A stretch of DNA of 64,000 bases, from NCBI RefSeq assembly GCF_000276665.1, contig NW_004955473.1:9602865-9666864 (forward strand), written 5' to 3'. The notes under the pieces were generated by a model. It ran no database searches, was not told where the DNA came from, and worked only from the letters and a program-made list of their open reading frames with translations. The DNA comes from Chinchilla lanigera (taxonomy: Eukaryota > Chordata > Mammalia > Rodentia > Chinchillidae). Positions 44,700 to 57,504 of this stretch are shown here, piece by piece; positions within the stretch are counted from its first letter, which is position 1; the number at the start of each line of letters is the position of its first letter. The translations under genes were made by a program, and so were the position numbers.

Positions 44700-44890
44700 T
44701 GAGTTCATGATTGACATGGTGCCATTTTCTAGCAGAGGCACCTTGACTAAGTTATCTCATGTGTCTAAATCTCAGGTCTTCATTTGTAAAACGGACATCA
44801 GAATGAAGGTGGATATCTATCTCTTAGAATTGCTTTAAATATTATGTGAGGAATATTCAAGGAAATTACTTAACACAATAACTTATGCTC
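44700..44890 (+). repeat. MIR-type SINE fossil
   Basis: ggcaccttgactaagttatc, tctaaatctcaggtcttcat, ttgtaaaacggacatcagaa and attatgtgaggaatattcaa follow plus-strand MIR. Confidence 0.65.
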
Positions 44891-45642
44891 ACAAGATATA
44901 GGTAAGTGATTATCATGTTTTTATCTATAACCAAATCCCTAAAATGTCCAGAAAATTTCGCATACTAAAATCAATCTTTTATTTGCATGAGGCTCTGACA
45001 ATCCAAATGGTCATATTTCTCAAAATGTTTCTATTTTCACAATGACTGTAGATTATTTTATCTGATTTGTGCAACTTAAGTATATCAGGAATTGATACCA
45101 ATAGCGCCCAAAATATATGTCAGTGATAACACTTAACCAACCACACTGGGTCGGAATGCATATTGTAAGTAAGATGGTAAGATCTACTGCTTTTCTGTGG
45201 CCCACGTATGAACCAAACAGTGTTTAGGGAAAACAAATAAAATAAATCCTTCCTTTTAGATGCCTGATTGGTCTGAAATTATCAAGATGGAAATGGTCCT
45301 CTGTAACATAATTTAGGTTAAGTATATGATTCTGGATATTTTATTTACCTAATCAAAGCCAACACATGTGGTTAAAATTTTACCTGGATATGTTTTGTTT
45401 AGTAAGTATAGTTAAAGTTACAAAATACAGCAGGGTGTCTTATGGATCTCAGTAAAATGTCTTTGGTTGACGTATGCTCCTATTTAATTTTAAAAGAACA
45501 ATGAGATTTAATTGTAACCAACACTAGAAGGGCCCAGATAAGGAGATCTGCCAGTGATCCAAGTCCTCTGAATAGACAGCCTTAGAGAATAATTCTAGTC
45601 GGCAGGTCCTTAGGAATGGTTGGGGAAACCGTTCTCTGCCCA
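44891..45642. other. Unique DNA, no gene seen
   Basis: No exon or repeat recognised. Confidence 0.45.
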
Positions 45643-45654
45643 AAAAAGCCTTGT

Positions 45655-45750
45655 ACGGGCTGGGGATTTAGCTCAGTGCCACAGCGCCTGCCTGGCAAGC
45701 ACAAGGTCATGAGTTCGATTCCTGGTACCAGAAAAGAAAAAAAAACAACC
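45655..45750 (+). mobile_element. ID-like tRNA-derived SINE
   Basis: Body gggctggggatttagctcag ... gagttcgattcctggtacca, then an A-rich tail. Flanking repeats aaaaagccttgt (45643-45654) and aaaaagaccttgt (45751-45763). Confidence 0.93.
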
Positions 45751-45784
45751 AAAAAGACCTTGTTGAATGGACCTGAGTTTGGGC

Positions 45785-46269
45785 TGTATCTTACTTACTT
45801 TTTGTATTGCTGAGCCAAAATACCCAACACCCAAATTTAAGAAAGAAAGGTTTATTTTGGCTTACAGTTTGTAGAGGTTTCAGTGCACAGTTGGCAGGTT
45901 CTGAGACTGGGAGGCATGGCAGAGGGGCATCGTAGAGGGAAAAAAACAAAACAAAACAAAACAATTCATGGTGCGGAAAGCAGAAGTCGGGAGGCAGCAA
46001 AAGCAACAAGCATCGAGCTACAGCAGCAGCCCCCTTTCTATCCCTTATATTCGATCCAGGCTACATGCCCTTAGGGCAGGTAGCATTCACACACAGGGTG
46101 GGCCTTCCCATTATCTACACTCAGAACTATGCCAAACCAATCAGTGGAGTAATTTAGTAATCCCACACCTTCAATCCCAGCATCACACCCTCTAGATCCA
46201 GCCACCTCTGAAAAGCCCCAACTATGGCCCCATGAGGCTTTGCGGGCCATCAACATACAAGCCATAACA
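45785..46269 (-). mobile_element. ERVL-MaLR-type solo LTR
   Basis: TG/CA ends (tgtatcttac ... gccataaca). Internal landmarks gaaaggtttattttggctta, catgcccttagggcaggtag and taatttagtaatcccacacc are shared with 14741-15230, so both belong to one subfamily. An AAAAC expansion lies at about 45940-45962. No internal genes. Confidence 0.72.
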
Positions 46270-46626
46270 GGCTGAACTACAGCTTGCACTCCGCTAAACA
46301 TGGGCCCTTTCCATTTGTTCTGCCTGAAAGTGGCATCTTGTGGCAATTCTCTCATCAGGAAGGGATGTCTTGTTCTATTTTATAAGATGTGATTTATGGC
46401 GTGTGTAGACTTGGCAATCAGTCTTCACGCAGCCTTTAGCTCTGCTCCTGTGTACCTTCTGTCTGTGCCTGAAAGGATGAGGCCTTTTAATAGACAACTT
46501 TATGTATGGTAGGAGCTGAGAAAGGATAATTTGTCATTCCAGAATGATTATTTTGGTTCCACAATATATCTAAAAATGATACGAAAATTACCTTAGTAGC
46601 AACATGGAAACAATAGAGACTTTATA

Positions 46627-46700
46627 GTTAGAAAATCAAAGATTTAATCCTAATTCCAACGTTTATTGACTTTGTGACCTTGGTTAAGTTAATGGAAAAT
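46627..46700 (+). repeat. Short MIR fragment
   Basis: gatttaatcctaattccaac and tgaccttggttaagttaatg match the core of plus-strand MIR. Confidence 0.55.
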
Positions 46701-47422
46701 GTGGGATGCATAAATAAAACATATTGACTGTAACATTTTAAATGGTCATATGCACTATAAATGTTATTAAATTAAATGAAATTTGATACATGAATAGAAA
46801 GCAATGAATAATTTATAGGCCAAAAATTGTTCTTTTTCTATTTTAAAGCAAGATAGTCATCAGAATATTTACCTCAGCTAAAAATCATCGCTGGTCCCCA
46901 TTAACTGATGGAATATTTATATTCTTCTTTATGATTTTGTAAATTCAGGAGTTCGGAGAATCATTTCTCATATAATGACTGCCTCAGAGACTTAGAGAAG
47001 TGACTCCCAATGCTATAATCTGGGTCAATGGGGTTTGAAATGCAGAGAGATTTTTTTACACCAGTGCATTTTGAAAAAAATTGAAATTTGAGAGTAGCAG
47101 ATCATATTACAGAAATTAGTTGTTGCTATTTTCATTGTGCTACCCCTACAAAAACTTTTCAGCAATTGATACATGGCTTATAAGAATTGTATACTGGTAA
47201 CAACATTTATTTAAAAAAATTTCTAGGTAGAAATCATTCTTTGAGAAGATCCCACTGCATGTAAAATACATTTATCACAACAATATTCCAAAGATGTTAT
47301 TCACCCTGGAATCAGAAGAGCAGCAGAAGGTTCTAGATAGATTTCACTGGTAGAATGTTTAAATTGTTCGGGTGGAATCCCAGAAAGAAGCCTAAGAATA
47401 ACTAATTATAAAATGAAGCTTT
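46701..47422. other. Unique AT-rich DNA, no gene seen
   Basis: No exon or repeat recognised. Confidence 0.45.
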
Positions 47423-47438
47423 AAGAATATCTTTGTAA

Positions 47439-47535
47439 GGGCTGGAGATATAGTTCAGCAGCACAAGCGCCTGCCTGACAAGTGCAAGGTCCTGAGTTTG
47501 ATTCCCGGTACCCCCACCCCCCCAAAAAGGAAAAA
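47439..47535 (+). mobile_element. ID-like tRNA-derived SINE
   Basis: Body gggctggagatatagttcag ... ctgagtttgattcccggtac with a C-rich then A-rich tail. Duplications aagaatatctttgtaa (47423-47438) and aagaatatttttgtaa (47536-47551) differ once. Confidence 0.93.
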
Positions 47536-47551
47536 AAGAATATTTTTGTAA

Positions 47552-48984
47552 TTTTTATTGGCTTCAGATTTTGGGAAGAACTCCTCTGAAAAATAATTTC
47601 CTCTCATTATAAACACTTTTGGTAAAACAACATTGAATCATAGAGGACATTCCTATGCTGTTTTCTAGTTGTTTTTATAATTTCATCTGTGATTCACAGA
47701 TTTAATTCTGCCATAGTCCAATTCTTGTTATTTTCCGATGGGACGTAGGTCAGAACCAATATTACTTGATGATTTCCCTGGTTCACAAATTCCAACTTCT
47801 CCATATTAGACCCTAGCATTAAGCTTCATCCCCAAATCATTTCTTCTTGCATCTGCATTCCTTGATATCACATCTGCTGTTGGATTTTACTTCCCTACAG
47901 AGCACTATTTTTCATATCACTTCTTTTAATGTGTCTTCAGGTTCTTCTTATTGTTTCCATTGATGGCATTTTGGGGAGTAATGTTAAATTGGTTTTACAA
48001 CTTTTTGGTAGCTATAATGTCTGCAAAGCTTTAACTGGAAAGTGGTATCAAGAATAACAATAATCTTACAATGCATAAAACATTTAATAAAATTTATCAT
48101 GACCTTTCCCCTTCCTTTTGTCGAAAATATCTTCCTGCTGCCCACATTAAAATGGCAAGCTAGTTAAGTAGGAATATGTTTGCTTGGTAGATTGTCTGAG
48201 ATGTCACTTTCAGAAGAGTTTTGTTTTGATGTATGCTTTGATGAAAAGAAATTTATATACAAGAGCAGGGAATAGTGTCAGCAATTATAAACTATTATTT
48301 GGAAAAACATTTTTCTACTTGTATGAAGTGTCTTTCTATACAGAACATCACATTGGCAGACAGTGCTGTTAATTTACCCCAAGTTGTTTCAGAAATGTTT
48401 TAACTGTTATCCGAATAATGATAAAATCGTCCATTGCTCTCCTCAACAATACTTTTCATGGCTTAAATTATAGCTGCATATTAGGTACTAAGGAAACATT
48501 TCTACTCATTTTGCTTGCAGTAGTAGACTTTTTACCTAATAGTTTGGAACCTTAGAAACCTATATTGTGAATGTGTACTGGGCTACTCCCCAAGTGGCTG
48601 TCTTGGTTTACTGTCTACTGGAAGCAGGTTTCTGGCTATCTGTTCCTTTACTCCCCAGTGGCTCATTTCTTTTGACTCCCTATTGTCATTTATTTGACAC
48701 ACTCATCCTGCGTGGTTTCCTATTAGTTGGTTATACTACAGCTGGAATATGTCCAAACTTAGCTTAGCTCTTGTCAGTTCTTTGCGTTACTTTGCAATCA
48801 GATTCTTTATTCTTTCCACCTAAGAGATGTCTCTGGTTATATCTTCGTAGTAAATGAGTAGACCTCCTAATTTAACTAAGAAAACAAAACTCATCCATTG
48901 TGAACCGCCAAAAGGATCCTTCCTCATCCTCTACCTTCAAAATATCATCAAGCGTATTTGTGTTTTCTTTCAATTTTGAGTAAT
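47552..48984. other. Unique DNA, no gene seen
   Basis: No exon or repeat was recognised with confidence. The right part may contain more of the L2 that follows. Confidence 0.4.
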
Positions 48985-49665
48985 TAGCCTGTTTTGTCAA
49001 TATTTTTTATCTGTCCCTATTCTTTCTGTTTTCTTCCCACAGATCCCTTAACGCAGCCTATCATCATCTGTCAACTGCTAACTGTCATGTTCCCCAGTCT
49101 GCTCCCTCAGTTGGCCCGTCTGCTCTCCACAAACAACCCAAAGCATTTGAAGGAGTAGATTGTGTTACTCCTCTGCTTCCAATGCTTTGTTGCCTTCAGA
49201 TTAAAATGTAAAATACCTGACATAACAAACAAGGTCACCTCCTATTCAAATGTATTATAATCTTATTTTCCAGCATTCCTCTTGATACACTCTTTTTCCT
49301 GGCCATGCCATGTATGTTTTACCTCTTGATTTTTTTCTCCATATACCTATCTATCTCTGTTCTCCTTACCTAGAATATTTTAGACACCTTTTCATCACAG
49401 TGAGCTTCGAAAAAAGCCAGTTGAAATATTATTTCTATGTGAGACCATTTTTATTCCACTCTAGGCCTCATTATTTCCTATGTTTCCGTGGTTGACTTTG
49501 CATAATTTTATTTCCTCATCTTCTCACATACCTTGCCATTTGGCTTCCTGCCTTTATTAGACTGGTGAATACTGTGTCTTAATCAACTTCATTCCTCAAA
49601 CTTCTATTATAATGCCTGACATAGTGTGGACACTCCATGCGTGTTGTTCAGTGAAGAAATGGAAG
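48985..49665 (+). repeat. L2 LINE 3' region
   Basis: ctgcttccaatgctttgttg, ccttcagattaaaatgtaaa, caaggtcacctcctattcaa, tttcctggccatgccatgta, cttacctagaatattttaga and finally ctattataatgcctgacata run in plus-strand L2 order for nearly 700 bp, one of the longest L2 stretches here. Confidence 0.7.
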
Positions 49666-49806
49666 GGCGGGTGAAAAGTGCAGGTTTTATTTTAGATGGT
49701 CAAACATAGCTTGAAGACTCAAACTCCAGACACTTAAAAGTGTAAACAGAATAACAAGAAAATTGGCTATGTTTTGGACTCTGAATAACTCCATATAAAA
49801 TTAACA

Positions 49807-49872
49807 TACACAGTATTAACTATTGTTATTCTCTTATTATTTTGTTACATTTTTTCATAAAATAAAAAAAGA
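49807..49872 (+). repeat. Short LINE-tail-like repeat
   Basis: Diverged second copy of 34051-34127: atacacagtattaactattg ... ttttttcataaaataaaa. Confidence 0.45.
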
Positions 49873-49956
49873 AAGCTGTCAGAATCAAACAGGAAAATGT
49901 CATGAATAGTGACAAAGGTGATCACTGAACTGTTGATGTCATACACTCGCTGGGTG

Positions 49957-49981
49957 TTTTGTTTTGTTTTGTTTTGTTTTG
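49957..49981. repeat. (GTTTT)n short tandem repeat
   Basis: About five GTTTT units, not attached to a SINE body that I can see. Confidence 0.85.
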
Positions 49982-50580
49982 GTAATAGGCAGAACCTTAC
50001 TAGAAGTACCCTTAACTGTGAGGGTAACCCTAAAAGCTTGTAAACTTTCTCTAAAGATCTTCATAACAGACAAATACCCCAGTAAAATGTTATACACAAT
50101 CATAAACTTGGACTCATTGGTCTTCTTGAAGTACATTGTTCATTAAGATTCTATGGTTAAAATCTGTCTCATATCACATATTCTAAGTCAAACCAATGAT
50201 CCCACTCCATTTACATCCCATTTAAAAATATGAACTAAAGTAAATGGTCATTGGGTCAACTTGAAATACAGTGAGATGTCTTTCTATCAATGATGATGGA
50301 CAAAGAACTGTGTTACATTGATATTTTACTGTATGTAGGTGTTTCTGAAGCTATGGTCTGACTTGAGAGTTGTCATTTCCTACTATAATGAGCAGCACAT
50401 ATAGTATATTTACCATTAAGATAAGCTTGTCTGTGTACCAATTTTTCTCCAATAGTTCAGTTTTTCCACCTTCATTAGAACACCTTAATTTTTGACCATT
50501 TTAGCATTTTTAAAATAACCTTAAAACATTGAGATTTTATTTGCAGATCATTTTTTTCAGTCAATCTACTCTTTGTCTCA
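49982..50580. other. Unique AT-rich DNA, no gene seen
   Basis: No exon or repeat recognised. Confidence 0.4.
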
Positions 50581-50584
50581 TCTT

Positions 50585-53500
50585 TTTATTTATTTATTGA
50601 GTTAGTTACTTAGTTTTAAACAGAAAAAAAGTAAAAATAACAGTGAAACACAGTTTCAGAACAGGCTGGTAGGAGAGTAACAAAAATTAGTACGTTGCAT
50701 ATTGTTATATTCATAGTAGTTGTTTAGAGTATTTCATAGGCATGAAATATTGTGAAAAAAAGTATTAGCACAAAACTTTCTTTTCAATGAACTAAGAGAA
50801 ATTAGCTGTGTAACTAGGGGCTGGGGATTTAGCTCAGGGGCAAAGCGCCTGCCTGGCAAGTGCAAGGTCGTGAGTTCGGTTCCCGGTACCAGAGAAAAAC
50901 CAAAAAAAAAAAAAAAAAAAAATTAGTTGTGTAACTATCTCGTATATATACTTTGATTCTTTTCCCTTCCTTCCTTTCCCCTTTCTCCCATCAGTTTTTC
51001 TTTCTTTGAAGTTTCTTCCCTGTTCACATTATCTGTTGTACATTTTGGATCTTATTTACTCTTTCAGTTTCTCACACATATGAGACAATACGATGTTTAT
51101 ACATGTGGGTCTGATTTATTTCACTTATGAGTAAGGTCTCAAGTTTCATCCATTTACTTGTAAAAGTCTGAAATTTACCATTCTTTCTGGCTGAGTAGTA
51201 GTCCATTATAGAAAAAAAAAAAGAAAAAAAAAACACATCTTTTTTATCCACTCCTCAGCAGACAGCCATTTGGGCTGTCCTCAAGATCTAGGTATTACAA
51301 ATTGTTCTGCTATAAACACAGGTGCACATATATCACTGTGGTATGATGTTTTTAATTCTTCTGGGAAGATATCCAGAAGGGGAATAGCTGGCTCAAATGG
51401 GACCTCTAACCCAAGTTTTTTAAAAGAATCTCCACACTGATTTCCACAGTGTTTGCACCAGTCTACACTCCCACCAACAGTGAAGAGTTCCTTTTTCCCC
51501 ACAGCCCCTCCAACATTTATTATTGGTTTATTTCTTATATTTGGTTTATTTCTTCATGATACCCATTCTTTCTGGGATGAGATGGAATCTCAGGGTTGTT
51601 TTAATTTGCATCTCTCAAATGACCAATAATGAACATTTTTTCATATATTTGTTTGCCATTTGTTTTTCTTCACCCAAGAAATACATATTCATCTCAGATG
51701 TCCATTTTTGGATTGGATATTTGAATTTTGGGTGTCTGATTTTTTTCAATTCTCTATATGTTCTAGATAAAAGTCCTTTGTCTGAGGGACAATTGATATA
51801 ATTTTTCCCACACTGTGGGTTGTCTTTTCACTTTGTTGATTTTTTTGTTCTCGTGCAGAAGCTTTTTAATAAGGTGAGATCCCATTTGTTGATTCTTTGT
51901 AGTATTTCCCATATGTTTTGGATTTTGTTCATGAAATCTCTACACTCACCTATGTCTTCAAGATTTCTGCCTATTTTCCCTTCAAGTATACTTCATGTTT
52001 CTGTTTTAATATTTAGATCTTTGATCCATTTTGACTTTAGTGCACAGTGATAGACATGGGTCTAGTTTTAGTTTTGGCATGTGAAAATCCAGTTTCTCCT
52101 GCACCATTTATTAAAGAGGCTATCTTTCTTCCAGTGAGCATGTTTGGCACCTTTTTCCAAGATAAGGTGGTTTAGTGTGCTTGGAGTTGCATCTGCAACT
52201 TCTATTCTTTTCCACTAATGCTCAGGTCTCTTTTTTTGTTAACACCATGTTGATTCTATCACAGTACCTTTGAAGTATAATTTCAATTTAGGGATTGTGA
52301 TGTTCCTGACTTGCCTTTGTTGCCCAGAATTGGTTTTGCTATTCTAGGTCTCTTCTGGATCCAAATGAATTTTTGTCATGCTTTTTTCTAGTTCTGTGAG
52401 ACATACCAGTGGTATTTTCATTGGGATTGCATAAAATCTGCATAACAGTTTTGGGAGTATGGCCATTTTCACTATGTTAGTTCTTTCTATCCATGAGCAA
52501 CAACTATCTTTCCATTTTCTGATATCTTCTTCTATTTCCTTTTTCATAGTATTGTGGTTTTCAATGTGTAGATCTTCCACTTCTTTTGCTAGATGGTTTC
52601 CTAAGTATTTCATTGTTTTGGATGCTATTGTAAATGGTGTAATTTCCCTAATTCCTCGCTCTGTAAGTTTCTTGCATGTGTACAGGAATGCTATTGATTT
52701 TTGAATGTTGGCTTGTATCCAGCTACACTAATGAATTTGGTTATTAAATTTATAAGTCTTTGGTGCAGCTTTTGGGGTCTTCTGTGTAGAGTAACATGTC
52801 ATATGCAAATAATGTTAATTTAAATTCTTCTTTTCCTATCCTTTTTCCTTTTATTTCTCTTAATTAATTGCTCTGGCTAATATTTCCAGAATAATATTGA
52901 ATAGGAAAGGTGATAGTGGATATATTTGTCTTGTTCCTGCTTTTAGAATGGAAGCTTTGTTTTTGACCTTTTAGCATGATATTAGCTTTTGGTTTGTCAT
53001 AGATAGCTTTTATCAGATTCAGATAAAGATCCTCTATTCCAGTTTTCTGTAGGGTTTTTTTTTTTATCATGAATTGGTGTTTGACTTTGTCAAAAGCCTT
53101 TACAGCATCTATTGAGAAGATCATGTGCTCTTTGTCTTTAGTTTGCTTAGTATGGTGTATTACATTTATTGATTTATGTATGTTGAGCAGTCCCTGCATC
53201 CCTGGGATGAATCCTTCCTGGTCACGGTGTATAATCTTCTTGATGATTTGCTGCATTCTGTTTGCCAGTATCTTACTGAGGAGTTTTTCATTTATGTTCT
53301 TTAGGGAGTTTGGCATGTAATTTTCTTTCTTGGTTGGGTGCTTTTCTGGTTTTGGAATCAGGGTAATACATGCCTCCAGAAAATATATTGGAAGCGTTTC
53401 TTCCCTTTCAACTTTCTAAGAGTTTGATCATTAGTGGCATTAGTTCTCTAAATTTCTTGTAGAATTCAACAGAAAATCAATCTGGGCCTGGAATTTGTTT

Positions 53501-54440
53501 ATAGATTTTTAATTACATTGTCAATTTCATTGGCTGATATAGGGTTATCAAGAATTTTTCTGTAGTCTTGATTTAGTTTTGGAAATTTGACTGTGTCTAG
53601 GCATCTGTCTATTCTGTGTTTTCCATCTTATTAGAAAATAAGTTTCCTTAGTAGATATTAATGATGTTCTAGATTTCTGTTAGATCTGTTGTGATTTCCT
53701 CCTTTTCATTCTTAATTGCTTGAATTTGTGCTCATTCTTTTCATTTTTGATGAGTTTGGCTAATGGTTTATGAACTTCATGAATTCTTTCAAAGAACCAA
53801 CTTTTCTGTTCACTGATTCTTTATATTGTTTTCTTAGGCTCAATTGCATTAGTTTCTGTTCTTATCTTTATAATTTCTTCCCATGTATGAGCTTTAGGTT
53901 TGATTTGTTCTTCTTTTTCTAGAAATTTGAGCTTCAATATTAAATTGTTTATTTGAGCTCGTTCTGTTTTCCTGGTGTGAGCATTTACTGCTGTAAAATT
54001 CCCTCTTAGTACTGCTTCAATTGTATCACATACGTTTTGGTATGTTATATCAACATTATCATTTATTTGTATATATTATTTAATTTTGTCCTTAATTTCC
54101 TCTGTGACACGTTGGTTGTCCAGAAGTGTGTTGTTTAATTTCCATTTGTTTAAGTAGCTTTTGTGATTTTTTTTTGTTGTTCATTGTCAGTTTTATTGCG
54201 CTGTGCACACATAGTATGCATGGAATGATTTCAATTCCTCCACATTTACTTAATCATGTTTTGCAGGCTATTTTGGATAACATACCATGTGTAGCTGAGA
54301 AGAATGTGTATTCAAATGTTTCAGGGTTGAAAACTGCATAGACATCTACCATGTCCATTTGTTCACTGGCTTAGTTTAATTGTGATATTTCTTTGTTGAT
54401 TTTTTTTTGTCTAGATAATCTATCTATTTATGAGGGTGGT
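50585..54440 (-). mobile_element. Large 5'-truncated L1 LINE with ORF2 remnants
   Basis: The longest mobile element here, about 3.9 kb on minus. Its 3' UTR is at 50585-51250. ORF2 protein pieces are recognisable: C-terminus at 51502-51281 (LGLEVPFEPAIPLL), a middle segment at 52613-52344 (KYLGNHLAKEVEDL, IVKMAILPKLLCRF), and reverse transcriptase at 53316-52864 ([39 protein letters not shown]). Upstream reading continues toward the endonuclease half to about 54440. Frames are interrupted many times, and the conserved FADD catalytic motif reads FAYD at 52809-52798, so the copy is dead. A SINE at 50816-50920 lies in its 3' part. No ORF1 and no clear target duplication were found. Confidence 0.9.
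50816..50920 (+). mobile_element. ID-like SINE inserted in the L1 3' UTR
   Basis: Body aggggctggggatttagctc ... gagttcggttcccggtacca, then a long A tail. Duplications aattagctgtgtaact (50800-50815) and aattagttgtgtaact (50921-50936) differ once. It is younger than the L1. Confidence 0.94.
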
Positions 54441-56559
54441 TCATCTAACTTACCACCTACTTCCTCATATTCTTAATGTTGCTTTAGACTTTTGCATGCC
54501 ACTTGTCCCCGCTGTCCATCATGTGCACTCTAGCCAGGGTCTTACTGTGTTACTGGGGCTTCTTCTGGCCTCTGGTCTTTGAAGCCCATTAATGGCAGAT
54601 TTGGGAGCTGGTCTGGGACTCTCTGATTGCCAGTCACCGCAGCTCCAGGTTGTAGATCAGTTTTACATTTGTGTAAACATTAAGTAGTACAGAGGTTTGC
54701 TATACAAGCACCAAGCTCATTCTGTACATTCACTTATTTGCTTTTAATCTCAGTAATCTTCATAGAAGCTGCTAGAAAATTATAAAGATCTAGACAAAGT
54801 GGATTAATGGCACAGAAAGCTAATGTGAGCCTTTATTAGTCTCTCAGCTATGACTTCTGATTCTGAATAATGAAAATTCTTAAGTTTTATATTGACTAGC
54901 CTCCAAAATTAACTGTTGTCTAGAGTAGAAAACTAAAATTTGTTTCTAATGACTTTCATAAATTTACATTTTAGATTTACTGAACCAACATTTAGCTCTA
55001 GAATAATGTAGTTGATATTCTCACAAAGTAGTAGAGACATTTTGTTGAAATTGTTGAAGAGTGAGAAGCGAACTAAAATATTTTAGAAATATTTTGTATT
55101 TTCTACATAAAATACAGTATACTTTTAAAAGTTAGAAAATTTATGTTGACTATAGTCTAATAGTTCCCTAAAGTAATATAAGGCAATTGGTTTTGAATAT
55201 GATAAGAGAAGGATTAACAAAATCTTACTAGTTCACATATTCTGACTATGCATACAACTATTCTGTTACTTTACAAAAATGTCACTTTAGAGGTGCTCAT
55301 GATTTTACAATTTTCTCTCATAAGATGTCAGTAGTTTCCTTATGTACCTGCTTTTCAAGGTCATATAATGATCCCTCCAAAATTTCATTTGGAATCTAGC
55401 TTTGCCAAATGCAACTGAAGCCTGAAATTTTCTTCTCAAAATTTAATTGGAATCTTGTTTTTTGTCCAGTATTTTGACTTGCATGATAGCTGCTTTCTTT
55501 CTTCCTGTGTCTTGATAAATGGTTTCTCTCAAATCTGAGAATGATGATTGCTGAATGAAAACATGGCCTGAAATACTTTGAGTTTGATTGGTAATGTGTA
55601 CTGGTCCAACTCTTTGATTCTATACCATGCAACTTCTAGCAGGGAATATGTTTTCTAAATGGCAATGACTTTCTTTTTCTTCTTTTAATGGCCTATTAAT
55701 GTAGTCACGAGGGGTTATGGTGTACTTTTTCTGTTGATGTGCCAGTGATAACCAGTAAAAAATTATAAATGTGAAAATCTTATTGACAAAATTAAAGGAG
55801 TAAACATCTTTTAAATATAGGAACAGTTACAATAAGAAATACATGACTTATATTTTCTTAAAAATCATTTTTTTAAGTAACATAAAATATAATCTGAACA
55901 AATTGAGAAATATATTGTTCTTGATTAACATGTCTGAATCTTTAAAAGTGTATCAGTTCAATATAACTTTTATAGTTTATGGGTTTATTAGGCATCAATT
56001 TGTAGATTTCATCTGAATTTGAAACAAAATTTTGTTATCTTTTAAAACAGTGCCTCTTAAATTCATTTTGGGAAAATAAACAGATTGCAATAGCTAAAAC
56101 GTTTCAGAAACGTCTGTTAGTGCTGGTTAAACGTTATGAGTTTTGTCAATGGGGAGAGGGAGAAAGATAGGAGTGAAAAGAGGGGAAAGAGATAGAAAGA
56201 AGGAATTCAGATGTATTGTGCACATGTACAAATCCATGATGAATGTGTTCACTATGCACTGCAAACATGTACTGATAAAAAAAGAAAAATAATAATTACT
56301 AATGTGATAAAGTTGGAAGAATGGAGAGGTGAAGAAAACAAACCAGATCATCTTAAAAAATAATTATAGGCTATGATAAAATGTGATGGACAATAGGGAA
56401 GAGAATTCTTTAATGAACAATTCTCGAAAAGCTGGCTCTTAGGTGAGAACAAACCATGAAATTTTAGGTTATAGTTATATTTCACTATGTTCCTTGGTAA
56501 ATTTTGAAACTTTTAAGAATTAAAAGTTTAAAATTTTCAAAATACAAATACAGTTAAGT
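54441..56559. other. Unique DNA, no gene seen
   Basis: About 2.1 kb. The piece at 54480-54660 is GC-richer and may be part of another unrecognised repeat. Frames at 55396-55632 and 56127-56351 lack any domain. Confidence 0.4.
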
Positions 56560-56930
56560 ATTTGATTGATTTTTAGGTGAGAAAATATTATCTAATCATA
56601 TGCACATACAAAACATCACAAAAGAAAAATATGGTAGATTTGATGTAATTTGTGACACCTAATACTTTCTCTTACTCTGAAAACATCATTAGCAGAATAA
56701 GAAAACAAATCAGAAAGAGCAAAAATATGAGTGTATATAACTAAGACTTAGTGTCTGTAGAGTATAAATATCTCTTATAAATCAATAGGAAAAAGAACAA
56801 CCCTATAGAAAAATAAGAAATATGAATAATAATTTCAAAGAAATGCATATGGAAAATAAGCATTTAAAAATACAAATTCAAAGGACTTTTTTGCCATTCA
56901 TATTCATAGATATTAGAAATAAGTTAATGT
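56560..56930 (+). mobile_element. Old L1 (L1M-like) ORF2 fragment
   Basis: agtataaatatctcttataa, atcaataggaaaaagaacaa, tttcaaagaaatgcatatgg and aataagcatttaaaaataca match the plus-strand order of the ORF2 C-terminal region in old L1. Heavily diverged with no frame left. Confidence 0.65.
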
Positions 56931-57040
56931 GTAGGCATTTGTATAATCATATTGCATGCACAATTTCAGTTGTCGTTTGATTAGGTAACCTCACAGAATT
57001 TCCATGTGAATCAATGTGATATCACAGAATTTCCAACGTT

Positions 57041-57118
57041 CTTTTTTTCCTGCAATACTACAGTTTGAATTCAGTGCCTCATCCATGCAGGGCAAGCACT
57101 GTACCAGTGACTGATATC
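57041..57118 (-). mobile_element. Degraded tRNA-derived SINE
   Basis: tttgaattcagtgcctcatc, catgcagggcaagcactgta and ccagtgactgatatct follow a reverse ID-like body with many changes. An older copy than those with clean duplications. Confidence 0.6.
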
Positions 57119-57504
57119 TTGAAACTTGCAAAGTTCCTAAGACTCACTGTTTCCTGGTTTCCAGTCAGTTCTTTTAGCTTGAGAAAGAATCGTGCTTTTT
57201 TGTCAGTCTCCAATGATACTTAGCACTTGCTTAGAAGACGTAACCCTGAAAAGACTTCGGAAAATATGTCCCATCAAAGAAGTCTGGTTCCACTTCCCAA
57301 GTAGGCATATCCAAAGGTAGACCATTAACTTTTCTGAAATTCTTTCTGCTTGTTTTCCAGGTCAGTGTTCTCTCCTGGTTGTTCACCCGTGTTTCTAATT
57401 GTTCCTCCACTGGCTGTATTCTTACTGTTATGGAGAAAGTAGCATAAAGGTTCCTCAGATATTCCTCAGCCATTTGAAATGGCTACAGTGAGGATTAGGT
57501 CACC
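57119..57504. other. Unique DNA, no gene seen
   Basis: A minus frame at 57473-57231 has no recognisable domain. Confidence 0.4.

Noticed and set aside
52864..53316. 150-codon reverse-transcriptase-like frame
   Set aside because: Part of a dead L1 with breaks on both sides and an altered catalytic motif nearby; annotated as mobile element.
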